Source: Mycoplasmataceae bacterium
Lineage (GTDB): Bacteria; Bacillota_I; Bacilli_A; Mycoplasmatales; Mycoplasmoidaceae
Assembly: GCA_016288695.1 (NCBI GenBank)
Contig: JAEELD010000009.1
Span: 62,001 to 126,000, forward strand
DNA: 64,000 nt
Direction: 5' to 3'
Below the pieces are notes generated by a model. That model saw only the letters and a program-made list of their open reading frames with translations. It did no database searches and was not told the DNA's origin. Position numbers and translations under genes: made by a program. This document shows positions 46,955 through 57,488 of this stretch, one piece after another; within the stretch, counting starts at the first letter, position 1; every line of letters starts with the position of its first letter.

Positions 46955-47461
46955 ATGTTGCATATTGTTTTATTTGAACCAGAAATTCCTGAAAATGTAG
47001 GTAACATAATACGAACATGCTATGCTTTTAATTGCAAACTACATTTAATTAGACCATATGGATTTTTTCTTAATGATAAACGGATTAAAAGAAGCTCTGT
47101 TAATTTTCTAAATAAAATGAAAATAATGGAATATGACCAATATCAAGAATTTATTGATACAAATAAAATATCAAATGAATCAATAATTTATTACATAACC
47201 AGATATGGAAAATATAATACTAGCAAAATAAAATACAATTTTGAATGTGATAATTATTTGATATTTGGCAAAGAATCTACTGGGATTGATAAAAATATAC
47301 TAAAAGCAAATATTGAAAGAACAATAAGAATCCCTATATCAAAAAATGTTAGAGCATTAAATCTTTCAAATTGTGTTGCAATGCTTTCTTTTGATTTTGT
47401 TAGGCAAAATAATTTTAAAGATCTAGAAAATAAAGATCCCTTTAAAAAAAATTGAATATAG
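46955..47461 (+). CDS. trmL: tRNA (cytidine/uridine-34 2'-O)-methyltransferase TrmL
   Basis: The 168-residue SPOUT methyltransferase begins MLHIVLFEPEIPENVGNIIRTC and has LIFGKESTGIDKNIL, IRIPISKNVRALNLSNCVAML, the knotted SAM site. TrmL modifies the wobble base of leucine tRNAs. The ATG at 46955 gives the family start; an upstream TTG in frame would overlap polC. The final residues WI follow a TGA. It converges on coaX with two bases between the stops. Confidence 0.92.
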
Positions 47462-47463
47462 TT

Positions 47464-48207
47464 TTAACTACATAAAAATAAATAGCCTAAAGAAACTGCT
47501 TCTGGAATATAACATACATCCAAATTTGTCCTTAAAATCTTATCTTTTTCTTTATTAGAAATATTGTTACCAGTCAAACAAAATTTATTTACAGACAATT
47601 GCTTTGAAAAATATTCTATTAAAAAAGGGGCACCACCTTTTTTAACAAAATTATTTCCATACATTAATGCTGTTTGTGTATCATACCCAAAATCTAATGA
47701 GTCGTCACCAACTAAATTGCTTATTGCCTCACAACTAATTAGTTCAGTTTTTTTAACAAGTTCTTCTATGCTACACTTGTTTGGTCAAATTATTGCTCCA
47801 TACATTTTATTGTTATCAACTCCAGTAGCAAAATTGGCAGTGCCGAAAGATATCCCTATTGCCTTGTTAAATTTTCTTTTCAAAAATAATGAAAACCCTA
47901 AAATATCTACTCCAATTTTATCAATTTCAAATCGTGATAAATCAAAAATACTTTCAAATTTTTTTGGGGTTACTATATGAGGAACTATGTTAGTAATTTT
48001 TTTTAATATTTTTACAACTTTGTCTATCATAGATGGAGCAGAAGCACCAATAATTATTTTATTGATTTCTATTGACCTAGTTAACTTTACAAAAAAAATA
48101 TCATTTAGTAAATCATTTCGTGTTAAATCTGTTTTGATTACTTGCTTTTTCCAATTAAAAATATAAGCTTTAACAAAACTATTTCCAATATCTATTACTA
48201 AATACAT
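47464..48207 (-). CDS. coaX: Type III pantothenate kinase
   Basis: The 247-residue kinase phosphorylates pantothenate, the first step of CoA synthesis. Phosphate-binding DIGNSFVKAY at the N-terminus, a central IDKIGVDILGFSLFL (family .G.DR...a), and GISFGTANFATGVD (usually DaGTA.T.d) identify CoaX. The last differs from the canonical D-G-T-A by Ser-Phe-Gly-Thr-Ala, so activity should be confirmed. ATG at 48207 gives the family N-terminus. One TGA is Trp. CoaD is encoded upstream in the same direction. Confidence 0.87.
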
Positions 48208-48290
48208 AATATCAAATAACAATTATAAATGCAATAAGCTTACTATTTTAAACCAAATTTTATTTTCATTGATGCAAAACAAAGTAAAAT

Positions 48291-48779
48291 TTATTTTCTT
48301 TTATTATTAATTGAATGTACGGCCCCTAAATTTTTATGCAATTTCTTTTTTAGTTGATACTTAATTTTTTTTAATTTTGAAGATGATATATTTTTGTACT
48401 GTTTAGATGCAACAAAAATAATAGTTTCAATGGCAGGATTTAAATGACGGTTGGTATTTGCGATATCTAATTCATAATCGCAATCGTCAATACTCCTAAT
48501 AGATCTGACTATATATTTGCAATGAAATTTTTTGGCAACATCAACTGTAAGACCATCATTACATATAACTTTAACATTCTTAAGTCTTAATTTATCAACA
48601 TTTGCTTTAACTTTTTTAAATCGCTCTAATAGTGTAGAACAATATTTTTTATCAGCATTCACAGAAACAACAACATATAGCACATCAAATAACTTACTAG
48701 CTCTTTTAATAATGTCAATATGACCACTATGTAAATTGTCAAATGAGCCAGGAAATATTGCTCTTTTTGTAAATTTCAT
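48291..48779 (-). CDS. coaD: Phosphopantetheine adenylyltransferase
   Basis: The 162-residue nucleotidyltransferase makes dephospho-CoA. The ATP-binding FPGSFDNLHSGHIDII (family PGSFDP.T.GH), VVSVNADKKYCSTLLER, VRSIRSIDDCDYELDIANTNRHL (family RGlR...D.eyE..ma..N) and ISSSKLKKI are diagnostic. The C-terminus is basic. It lies 83 bases upstream of coaX in the same direction and opposite pta. Confidence 0.94.
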   Translation of the reverse strand: MKFTKRAIFPGSFDNLHSGHIDIIKRASKLFDVLYVVVSVNADKKYCSTLLERFKKVKANVDKLRLKNVKVICNDGLTVDVAKKFHCKYIVRSIRSIDDCDYELDIANTNRHLNPAIETIIFVASKQYKNISSSKLKKIKYQLKKKLHKNLGAVHSINNKRK

Positions 48780-48807
48780 ATTTACAAGGATTCGTAAGTA
48801 TCTATAA

Positions 48808-48817
48808 ATTATATAAT
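48808..48817. promoter_or_regulatory. Palindromic -10 between coaD and pta
   Basis: ATTATATAAT is self-complementary, offering TATAAT on both strands. It sits exactly midway, 28 bases from each of the two divergent ATG codons. Confidence 0.45.
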
Positions 48818-48845
48818 CATATTGATTTTAAACAAGCTAAACTCT

Positions 48846-49832
48846 ATGAAAATATTTGATGTAATAAAAGAAAAGATAAAAGCTAAAAAACAAATTGTAA
48901 AAATTGTTTTTCCCGAAGGATGGAATAAAACTATCATTTCTGTGGCCAATAAAATTTGCAAAGAGGATTTAAATATAAAACCTATAGTTATTTTTAACTC
49001 AAGAAATCAACTCCCTAATAATGTTGAAATATTGTTTCAATCAGTTTTTATTGAAGAGATGGATTTAACTAAATATGCTAATTTTGTCTATGAATTGAGA
49101 AAAAAGAAAAATGTAACATTAGAACAGGCAAAAGAACTAGTTAAAAAATCTAATTTTCTTGCTTCTACAATGGTAGCAATGGGTGAAGCGGATTGCGAAA
49201 TTTGTGGGATTGAATATTCCACAGCTGATACATTAAGAGCTGCTTTACAGATAGTTAGACCTAAAAATGGCACAAAGATTGTCTGCAGTGGTTTTATTAT
49301 GGAAAAAGATGGCTCTAGATTAGTTTTTGGGGATTCATCAGTAAACATCGATCCAAAACCTGAAGAATTAGCAGAAATTACTAAATCACTAGCAATTTTT
49401 GCAAAAAACATTGCATTAATTGATGAAGTAAGAGTTGCAATGCTTAGTTACTCAACTGATGGCAGTGGAAAGGGAGATTCAGTCGATAAAGTTAAAAAAG
49501 CTTTTGCTATGGTTAGTAATGACAATGAATTTACATCTAAATATAAATGCTTTGGTGAAATTCAATTTGATGCAGCAATCGACATGAGTGTAATGAGAAA
49601 GAAAGCAAAAAAATTAGAATGAAATGCACCTGCTAATGTTTTTGTGTTCCCAAATATTGATGCTGGAAACATTGGATATAAGATTGCACAAAGATTAGGA
49701 AATTATCAAGCAATAGGGCCTGTAATCATAGGTTTAAATAAACCTGTTAATGATTTGTCAAGAGGAGCAAATGAAAATGATGTTCTTCAATTAACATATA
49801 TCACTGCACTACAGGTAATCAATAATAGCTAA
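48846..49832 (+). CDS. pta: Phosphate acetyltransferase
   Basis: The 328-residue enzyme converts acetyl-CoA and phosphate to acetyl phosphate, feeding ATP production by acetate kinase. Motifs: VKIVFPEG, MVAMGEADCEICGIEYSTADTLRAALQIV, ADTLR, VRVAMLSYSTDGSGKG, GEIQFDAAID and NVFVFPNIDAGNIGYKI. ATG at 48846 is preferred over an in-frame upstream TTG. One Trp is TGA. It ends in a 4-base overlap with the convergent tdk stop. Confidence 0.96.
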
Positions 49833-50416
49833 TCTTTTAATTTATAGTGCTGCCTACATCGTGATTCATAAAATTCATTATCACCTATTTTAATAAGATT
49901 GTCAGTTTTAGAAGCTGGTTTTCCATTTATTAAACGTTGTGTCCGTGTTGCTTCTGCACCACAAACAGTACATATGGCTGTTAATTTAGTAACTTTATCA
50001 GCATAAGCTAGTGTGCTTGCAATTCCTTCAAAAGGTTCGCCTTTGAAGTCTAAATCAAGCCCAGCTACATATACAACATAGCCTTTATCAGCTAATTTAT
50101 TACAAACAATGCCTAAATTTTTATCAAAAAATTGTGCTTCATCTATTGCTATTGCATCAATATTTTTATGTTTTGTAACATATTCCCATATATCATTAGA
50201 AGTGGAAACTTCAATTGCACTAATATGTCTACCGTCTCTGGATTTTATTAAATTCTTTGACCTAACATCAATTTTAGGTTTGAATATTAAATAAGAAATA
50301 TCTGCATATTTAAAACAATTTATACGTCTTAATAATTCTTCAGATTTTCCAGCAAACATTGGACCACATATAACTTCTATTCACCCTTTTAATTTACTAA
50401 ATGCATTTAATTTCAT
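49829..50416 (-). CDS. tdk: Thymidine kinase
   Basis: The 195-residue type II thymidine kinase salvages thymidine to dTMP. It has the P-loop GPMFAGKSEELLRR, the Walker B-like IDEAQFF, a lid/zinc region CTVCGAEATRTQR and a C-terminal CRQHY. A TGA-encoded Trp lies near the N-terminus (KGWIEVICGPM), so the true start is upstream of what the standard code would show. Part of a leftward group dnaA-dnaN-ychF-tdk. Confidence 0.95.
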
Positions 50417-50438
50417 ATCACACAATTAAATATAAATA

Positions 50439-51539
50439 CTATACATTAAATTTGAAAAGACAAACATCACCATCTTGCATAATATAATTTTTGCCTTCTA
50501 ATCTCATTTTGCCGTTTTGTCGCACTGCTGCTTCTGAACCAAATTTCATAATATCTTCATATGAACAAATTTCTGCTTTTATAAAACCTTTTTGAAAATC
50601 AGAATGAATTATTCCTGCACATTCTGGAGCTGACATCCCAACTTTGAAAGTTCAAGCTTTTGTTTCTTTTTCCCCAGTAGTAAAAAATGTTCGTAAACCT
50701 AAATGCTTATAAGTTGATTTAATTAAAATATCTAATCCAATTTCATCTATTTTAAATTCTTTAAGCATTTCTTTTTTTTCATCATTTTTTAATGTAGATA
50801 TTTCATATTCAAGAGAAATAGAAAGTGGTATCACCAAATTACTACTATTTTCATTAATAATATATTCTTTTAATTGTTTAAAAAAGATATTATTACTTGG
50901 ATTAGCAATATCAGAACTATTAACATTAGAAATATATATCATAGGTTTTAATGTCAAAAAATTGTATTTTTTTAATATTAAAAGTTCTTTTTCTGATCAA
51001 TTATTTTTATTTAAAAAACAACCATTATTTAATAAATCATTAACTTTATTAAGTAAATCTAATTCTGTTAGATTTTTGCTATTTATTAATTTATTTTTTG
51101 AATGAGATATGATAGTTTCAACCATTTGTAAATCTGAAAGAATCAATTCATCATTAATAATTTTTACATCTCGTATTGGATCAATTTTATTGTAAACATG
51201 AAGTATTTCTTTATCATCAAAACATCTTACAACATGACAAATTAAATCAACATCTCTTATATTTGATAAAAATTTATTACCTAGGCCTTCACCAATATTT
51301 GCATCTTTAACTAAGCCAGCAATGTCAACAAAAGTACATGTAGCGAAAGTTGTTTTCTCTGATTTAGCAATATTGGATAAATTAATTAAACGATTATCAT
51401 TAACTTGTACAATACCAACATTAGGGTTTATTGTAGAAAAAGGGTAATTGGCTACTAACACTTTTGAATTAGTAATAGTATTAAATAAAGTAGATTTTCC
51501 CACATTGGGAAGCCCTACTATTCCAGCTGACAATCCCAT
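50439..51539 (-). CDS. ychF: YchF/OLA1-type ATPase
   Basis: The 366-residue Obg-related P-loop protein has GLPNVGKSTLFN, DIAGLVKDANIGEGLGNKFL, a YchF-type helical insertion and a C-terminal TGS domain ([30 protein letters not shown]...). YchF binds ribosomes and prefers ATP over GTP because the G4 motif is altered; here the usual NKxD region reads ISNVN. Two TGAs are Trp. It follows dnaN by 32 bases. Confidence 0.95.
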
Positions 51540-51571
51540 AATTAAAATATTAACAATATTTTATTTAAATT

Positions 51572-52690
51572 TTATTGTTTAATTGGTAAAAGTAAAAATT
51601 TATATTTTTTATTTCTTTCTGAAGTGAAGCATATTTGTCTGTCATTTGAAATAAAATTAAAAATTATTTCTTCATCTGGGAAAATTTTTACCATTTGATT
51701 TAAATATTTTAAATTCAAAATAAATTTTATTTGATTAATATCATTGGAAAACTCAACAGGTATTTTTTCATTACTTATACCAAATTCGTTACTCTTTGCA
51801 ATTAAATTAATTTGGTTTTTGTTTATTATTATTTCTAATTTAGGAGAATTATCAGACTGGGTTATAACTGATGATACATTTAATGAATTATTTAATAAAT
51901 TCTTTTTAATTGAAAAATTATAAGGATATGTTTCTTCTAAAACTTTATAAACAGATGGGTATTCTCCTTCTAATAATTTACACATAAATAAATTATTATC
52001 ATTATCTTTTATTAAAAGTTTTTTACCATTTGTATAAAAAACATTTTCATTTTTTGAAATATCATTAATAACTTTTATAAATTTAATTGTTTTTACATCA
52101 ATGATGATTTTGAAATTTTCACCAATATATTCATCTTGGATATAACCTAAATAATAAGAATTTGTAGCAATAGCTTCTATTTTATTTTTTAAACGAGTTG
52201 AATCTATTAATACACCATTTAAAATATTGTTTGTGATGTTGTTAGAAAAGGTGAAAAAAGAAATTTTTTCTGATAAGTTGTTTATAAAATTTTTATTTAA
52301 TTTTATATTTACTCAATCTTTATATTCAAAATCTAATTTTGAGAATAAATCTGAATTTAATAAATTAAGTTGTGAAGTGAAGTCATTAGTTTTTATAGAA
52401 AGAATTGAATTATCAATAATTTCAAATAAAATTAAATCATTATTTAAATTATTAACTATATCTATTAAAATTTTTCCTTTTATTAAAAATATACCTTCTG
52501 AGTAAATTTTAACTTGATTGATTTTTATTAAACTTGCAAAATTGTTGTTATAGTTTGAAATTGAAATTTCATTTTCTTTAACATCAAACAATAAACTATT
52601 AAATGATTGATTTAAATCATCATTTAATAACGTTTTATTTGTTAATAGTAGTGCTTTAGTTAATATATTTTTTTTAATTTCAAATTTCAT
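51572..52690 (-). CDS. dnaN: DNA polymerase III beta subunit (sliding clamp)
   Basis: The 372-residue protein clamps polymerases on DNA. It has the three-domain DnaN pattern, beginning MKFEIKKNILTKALLLTNKTL, with LNGVLIDS, ATNSYYLGY (family aTDgyRLa), KLLEGEYPSVYKVL and the C-terminal RNKKYKFLLLPIKQ (family ...yliMPv). Sequence is strongly diverged and Asn/Ile/Lys rich, but position directly after dnaA confirms it. One TGA is Trp. Confidence 0.95.
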
Positions 52691-52767
52691 GTTGCTAATA
52701 TTGTTTGATATTTATATTTATTTTTATTTATTTTATATTATTAATATAGTTGTTGGAATGTTGAAAA
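52691..52767. other. dnaA-dnaN intergenic, candidate origin element
   Basis: 77 bases, with an uninterrupted A/T tract from about 52709 to 52750, a plausible DNA-unwinding element. No TTATCCACA-like DnaA box was found here or in the dnaA-rpmH gap, so the origin assignment rests on gene context (rnpA-rpmH-dnaA-dnaN) alone. Confidence 0.4.
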
Positions 52768-54132
52768 CTACAAATTTTTATATATTTTTTCAATATATTC
52801 TTTTAATTTTTCATCCTTTAATATTAAAGATTCAATTTTGTTAATAGATTCTATAACAGTTGAATGGTTTCTATTTCCAAAATATTTCCCAATTTTTTCA
52901 TAAGGCATATCAAATCTTTTTCTAAATATATACATACAAACATGTCTTGCATTAGATATATTTTTCTTTCTTGATTTTGATTTGATCATTTTTAGTTCTA
53001 CACCATAAGTTAAACAAACATTTTCTATCACAACATTCGGATTTATTTCATAAATTTCATTATTCTCTTCATTTTCATTTTGCAAAATTTGTTTAACATT
53101 TTCTAAAGAGACAAAGTTGTTTGAAAAATGATTAATATTCAAATAAAATGAAATTTTAAAAATTAATCCTTCTAACTTTCTTATATCCTCATTACATCTT
53201 CTTGATATATATAACATAGCTTCTTTTTGGAATGTGTAATTTAGATTATATTCAGATAGTTTTTTACACAAAATTTTATAAATATTTTCAACAGAAGGTT
53301 TGCGTATTTCTAAGTTTAAGCCTAAATATAATCTTGAAATCACATATTGGTCGAACCCTACAAGATTATTTGGTGAAGTATTGCATGTAATAACAATCAT
53401 TTTATTGTTTTTCATTAAGTGATTAAAAATGCTAAAAAATATTTCAATAATTTTTGTTTTTTTAGATAAGAACTGAAAATCATCAAATAAAAATAAATCA
53501 ACATTTTCATATTTTTTTTTAATTGATTCTAATTGGTTGTTTTTATTAATGATGGAATCATATATTTCTCTAATAAATTCATCAGAATCTACATATAATA
53601 TTTTTTTGTTTTTGTTGATTTTAAACATTTCCACACCAACCGCATTTAACAGGTGCGTTTTGCCTAAACCTACTCCTCCACTAATGAAAAAAAAATTAGA
53701 AGTAACATTGTTTTTTGTTAATGAATCAAGAGCTAAAAATGCTTCTTTATTAAATTCATCAACAACAAAATTATCAAAATTTTTGTTTTCTTTAATATTA
53801 GTCTTATTTAATGAAAAAATTTCATCTGTGTTTTCTTTTTTAATTTTTTCTTTTACATCATCCTCAGCTATTAATGAAACTTTAATTAAACTATTAAATG
53901 TATTATTTATTTCATCTGCAATTATTTTCAGATAATTTGTTTCAACAACATTTTTTATAAATTTGTTTTTTACAGTGATAATTAGTGTTTCATTATCAAT
54001 AGAATAAATATCCATTGGTTTAATAAAGTTATTAAAATTTTCTGTATTTTTTATTTTTTTCTCTATATTTTTTTTAATCTCAGAAAATTTGTTTTTTATT
54101 AGTTGAATATTAATTTTCTCTGTTGTACTCAT
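52768..54132 (-). CDS. dnaA: Chromosomal replication initiator DnaA
   Basis: The 454-residue initiator has an N-terminal interaction domain, a long variable linker, and an AAA+ domain with GGVGLGKTHLLNAVG and LFLFDDFQF. Domain IV is NISNARHVCMYIFRKRFDMPYEKIGKYFGNRNHSTVI, the DnaA-box-binding helix-turn-helix. It opens DNA at oriC. Trp codons here do not include TGA. It diverges from rpmH, the usual origin arrangement in mollicutes and Firmicutes, seen here in reverse orientation. Confidence 0.98.
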   Translation of the reverse strand: MSTTEKINIQLIKNKFSEIKKNIEKKIKNTENFNNFIKPMDIYSIDNETLIITVKNKFIKNVVETNYLKIIADEINNTFNSLIKVSLIAEDDVKEKIKKENTDEIFSLNKTNIKENKNFDNFVVDEFNKEAFLALDSLTKNNVTSNFFFISGGVGLGKTHLLNAVGVEMFKINKNKKILYVDSDEFIREIYDSIINKNNQLESIKKKYENVDLFLFDDFQFLSKKTKIIEIFFSIFNHLMKNNKMIVITCNTSPNNLVGFDQYVISRLYLGLNLEIRKPSVENIYKILCKKLSEYNLNYTFQKEAMLYISRRCNEDIRKLEGLIFKISFYLNINHFSNNFVSLENVKQILQNENEENNEIYEINPNVVIENVCLTYGVELKMIKSKSRKKNISNARHVCMYIFRKRFDMPYEKIGKYFGNRNHSTVIESINKIESLILKDEKLKEYIEKIYKNL

Positions 54133-54180
54133 TTGTTGAAGTTTAAAAGAATTTTTGGAAGTAGTTTTATTATGTTTTTA

Positions 54181-54186
54181 TATAAT
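54181..54186 (+). promoter_or_regulatory. -10 box for rpmH-rnpA
   Basis: TATAAT lies 24 bases before the rpmH ATG within TTATATAA, itself palindromic, so it may also serve dnaA on the other strand. A TTGGAA at 54155 is 20 bases upstream, a long spacing. Confidence 0.45.
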
Positions 54187-54210
54187 ACACAAAATAAATG
54201 AAATTTTATT

Positions 54211-54357
54211 ATGAAACGAACTTTTCAGCGAAATAAAAGAAAACGTGCTAAAGTATCAGGTTTTAGAAAACGAAATTCAACTTCAAAAAGTCGTAAAATA
54301 TTAAAAGCTAGACGTTTAAAAGGCAGAAGAAAATTGTCAACTTCTGATGAAAATTAG
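54211..54357 (+). CDS. rpmH: Ribosomal protein L34
   Basis: The 48-residue highly basic protein begins [24 protein letters not shown] and ends with [13 protein letters not shown], matching bL34 (family mKrTyqP...kr....GFr.Rm.t..Gr.vl..RR.kGR..L). The Gly of the usual t..Gr segment is Ser here. It is the first gene right of dnaA and overlaps rnpA by 11 bases. Confidence 0.97.
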   Translation: MKRTFQRNKRKRAKVSGFRKRNSTSKSRKILKARRLKGRRKLSTSDEN

Positions 54358-54676
54358 AAATTTTGCAACTCTTAATAAAAATGATAATGTGAAGCTTTTA
54401 TTAAACAATTCTAAGTCTAAATTTGATAATATTTTCATACTTAGATATTCTTATTTAAATTCAAATAAATTTAAATATTTGATTTCAGTAAGTAAGAAAT
54501 TTTTTAAAAAAGCTACAACAAGAAATAAGATTAAAAGGCAAATTAGAACATTTATTAGAAGATTAAACATAACAAAAAAAGTAAATTTAATAATAATAGT
54601 AAAGAAAAATTATGATTGTAAGAAATATTCTTCTAATTTTGAATCTTTTTCTATCTTATTTAATAAAATAAATTAA
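54347..54676 (+). CDS. rnpA: RNase P protein component
   Basis: The 109-residue basic protein assists the catalytic RNA in trimming tRNA 5' leaders. The RNR-type motif is [18 protein letters not shown], followed by LIIIVKKN, typical of RnpA, and ISVSKKF before it. It overlaps rpmH, the standard rpmH-rnpA coupling. The RNA partner was not found in this window. Confidence 0.95.
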   Translation: MKIRNFATLNKNDNVKLLLNNSKSKFDNIFILRYSYLNSNKFKYLISVSKKFFKKATTRNKIKRQIRTFIRRLNITKKVNLIIIVKKNYDCKKYSSNFESFSILFNKIN

Positions 54677-54703
54677 CTAAATAAAACAAATTATTTGATA
54701 ACA

Positions 54704-55846
54704 ATGAGTCAAAAACCTGCTTTTACTTATAATTCATTAAAAAAAACTCATAACGATAATGTGGTCTCTAGTCCATTTTGAGTTGATCCAAAATCTAAGA
54801 CTTCTTTTGTTAAACAAGTGTTTAAAATAGTTTGGAAATGGACAAAAATATTAATTCTAATTTTCTTTTTTGCTATTGGTTTATGAGGATGTTTTCAATC
54901 ATCATTTGATCCAACTGTAGCATCTTCTACTGAAATAGGTTCAGGTTTGGAATTTGGGTTTTTATTTGGTACAACTGGTAATTATATATATGACTTATCA
55001 TCAAGTTCTACACAACAATTTCATTCATTTACTTCATGAACACTTGATTATGGGTTGTTTTATGCATTGTTTGTCTATCCTGGCGCATTGATTTGTATGA
55101 ATATTTGTTGGGGGTTACATGATTTTTGGGGAGGTTTAGGTGCTTTATTAAGTTTATTAACTTTAATTGTTATAATTCGTGCTTTAACATTAGCAGCAAC
55201 GATTAAATCTACTATTCAAAATGAGAGAATGTCTGAATTAAGTGGCAAGATTTCTGAAATAAATGCAAAATATAAAAATCTAAATGACATGACTTCAAGG
55301 CAACTTAAACAGCAAGAGATAATGAATTTGTATAAAAAACACAATGTTCATCCATTTTCAGCCTTTGAGCAAATGTTTTTAACATTGCCAATCTTTTTAA
55401 TTATTTATAGGGTTGTGACAATATTAAGACCAATGAAAGCAACTGTTTTATTTAATTTATGAAATTTTTCATTGGTTCCAATGAATCAAATTTTTGGCAA
55501 TTTTCTTAATAATGGTTGAACATATATATTCTTTTTGTTAATAATATTACCTACACAATTTTTATCATCATGGTTGCCTCAGTATTGGGCAAAATTACGT
55601 AATCGTAGAAATGCAATAGCAAGCTCTGAAAAAGGACAAAAAGAAGGAAAAAAGAAAAAATTAATTCAGTATGCTTTTACTGGGCTGATGTCATTAATAG
55701 CAATTTTTACACCTTGCGGCGTTGGTGTATATTGGTTTTTTAATGCAATAATGTCTATTTTGCAATCATATGTAATGCATAGGATTATCATTAACCAGCA
55801 TAAAAGAAAATTTAAATATAAATTCAACAATTTAGAATTTAATTAA
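54704..55846 (+). CDS. yidC: Membrane protein insertase YidC
   Basis: The 380-residue insertase helps membrane proteins fold into the bilayer. After a first hydrophobic helix ending in LWGC (possible lipobox, as in Gram-positive YidC), the core has helices with GGLGALLSLLTLIVIIRALTL, the family positive residue in that helix (Arg), the cytosolic coiled hairpin ELSGKISEINAKYK...IMNLYKKHNVHPF and the final TPCGVGVYWFFNAIMSILQ. The C-terminal tail is basic and may touch the ribosome. Several Trp are TGA. Confidence 0.95.
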
Positions 55847-55851
55847 GTTTA

Positions 55852-56661
55852 ATGGATATATCTAATACTTTAAAATATGTTAAGCAAAACAATTTTCATT
55901 TTTCTAAAAAATATGGTCAAAATTTTTTAGTTGATGATGGAATTGCATCAAAAATTATAACTGAAGTAAAAAAAAATAAGTTTGACTCAATAATTGAAAT
56001 AGGTTCTGGTCTTGGCGCATTAACCGAACGCTTATTAGAGTTCAAACAAGCTATTTTTGGTATTGAGTTTGATAAGAGGTTATTTTCTTTTTTAAACAAG
56101 AAATTTTCAAATAATTCAAACCTTATGTTAATTAATGACGATGCATTGGATGTCGATTTTGAAAATATTGCAAAAAAATTTAAAGATACTATTATAGTTG
56201 CTAATTTACCCTATTCAATTACTACCCCTTTCATTATTAAGTTTTTAAACACTAAATCTATAAAGAAAATGATTTGTATGCTTCAAAAAGAGTTTGTTGA
56301 GAAAATATTGAATTTTAAATGCCAAAAAAAACATGGAGCATTTAGTGCATTAATTAATTATTATGCCACATGCACTAAATTATTTAATGTTTCAAAAATG
56401 TCATTTTATCCAGTTCCTAAAGTTGATTCTACTTTTATTGATATAACAAAAAACAACAAGTTATTTGATGTGAATTTTTTTAAATTTTTAAGAAGAGTAT
56501 TTCAAAATAAGAGAAAAAATTTATCCAACAATTTAAGATCTTTCTTATCTAAAGAATCAATAAATCATTTATATGAAAAATTCAACTTCTCTCCAAATTT
56601 AAGAGTGGAGGAATTAGATAACGATGTTTTATACGAGATGTATAAGCATTTCAACCCATAA
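55852..56661 (+). CDS. rsmA: 16S rRNA dimethyladenosine transferase KsgA/RsmA
   Basis: The 269-residue methyltransferase dimethylates two adjacent adenines near the 3' end of 16S rRNA. It shows FSKKYGQNFLVD, SAM-binding EIGSGLGALTERLLE, INDDALD, the catalytic VANLPYSITTPFI, and MLQKEFVEKIL. It begins 5 bases after yidC and ispE follows after 2 bases, so the run yidC-rsmA-ispE is likely one unit; rsmA-ispE linkage is common in Firmicutes. Confidence 0.96.
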   Translation: MDISNTLKYVKQNNFHFSKKYGQNFLVDDGIASKIITEVKKNKFDSIIEIGSGLGALTERLLEFKQAIFGIEFDKRLFSFLNKKFSNNSNLMLINDDALDVDFENIAKKFKDTIIVANLPYSITTPFIIKFLNTKSIKKMICMLQKEFVEKILNFKCQKKHGAFSALINYYATCTKLFNVSKMSFYPVPKVDSTFIDITKNNKLFDVNFFKFLRRVFQNKRKNLSNNLRSFLSKESINHLYEKFNFSPNLRVEELDNDVLYEMYKHFNP

Positions 56662-56663
56662 AT

Positions 56664-57488
56664 ATGTTTTTTTTGAAATCATATTCCAAAATAAATTTAC
56701 TTCTTAATGTTCATAGGAAACAAAATGATGAACAAAAACATAAAATAGAATCTATTTTTTCATTGTATTATGGCTTGTATGACAAAATTAAAATAAGCAA
56801 GTCAAAAACATTAAAAATTTTGTATTTTGACAAATATAAAAATGCATTAGAAATAAAAAATTGTATAGTAAAAAAAACAATTAATTGAATAAAGACGAAT
56901 TTCCCAAATGTCAACCTTGTTTATACAATAACCATAATTAAAAACATTCCAATAGGTAGTGGTTTAGGTGGCGGGGCATCCAATGCAGCAACCGTAATTA
57001 AATATATTTTGAAAAAAAACAGGATTAAATTGTCACCAGAAAATTTATTTGATATTGCTTTAAATTTAGGGAGCGATATACCATTTTTTTTATCTGGTCA
57101 TAAATTTGCTTTAGTAAGAAATTACGGAGACTGCATTACTCCATTAAATAAAATTTTTGTTAAGTTTAAAATCTACCCAATAAATGTGTTATCATTATCC
57201 GAAAGAGTTTATAAAGAATTTGATAATAGCAACAAACAAAATAGTCCTGATTTTAATAAATCATTTTATGAAATAATGACCAACAATATTAGTAGTGTAA
57301 CATGTTATAATAATTTGCAAGAATCAGTTTTTAAATTATATCCTGATGTTAAAAAACATTATATGGAATTAGATAAGTTTAAAAATTATAAGATTATGGT
57401 AAATGGAGCAGGTTCATATTTGATACTTTTAAAAAGGCACACAAAACAATTTAACGAAAATGAAAAACCCAATTTACTTATGAAATAA
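56664..57488 (+). CDS. ispE: 4-diphosphocytidyl-2-C-methyl-D-erythritol kinase
   Basis: The 274-residue GHMP kinase phosphorylates CDP-methylerythritol in the MEP isoprenoid pathway. Motifs: SYSKINLLLNV at the start, IESIFSLYYGLYDKI, ATP loop IPIGSGLGGGASNAA, LGSDIPFFLSG and the C-terminal NGAGSYLILL (family SGSGs..f). One TGA is Trp. IspD and IspF are encoded within 3 kb, supporting a working pathway. A hydrolase gene overlaps its 3' end by 29 bases. Confidence 0.95.

Noticed and set aside
53537..53935. 132-residue open frame on the + strand inside dnaA
   Set aside because: It is the complement of the AAA+ domain and linker of DnaA, which is unmistakable on the minus strand.
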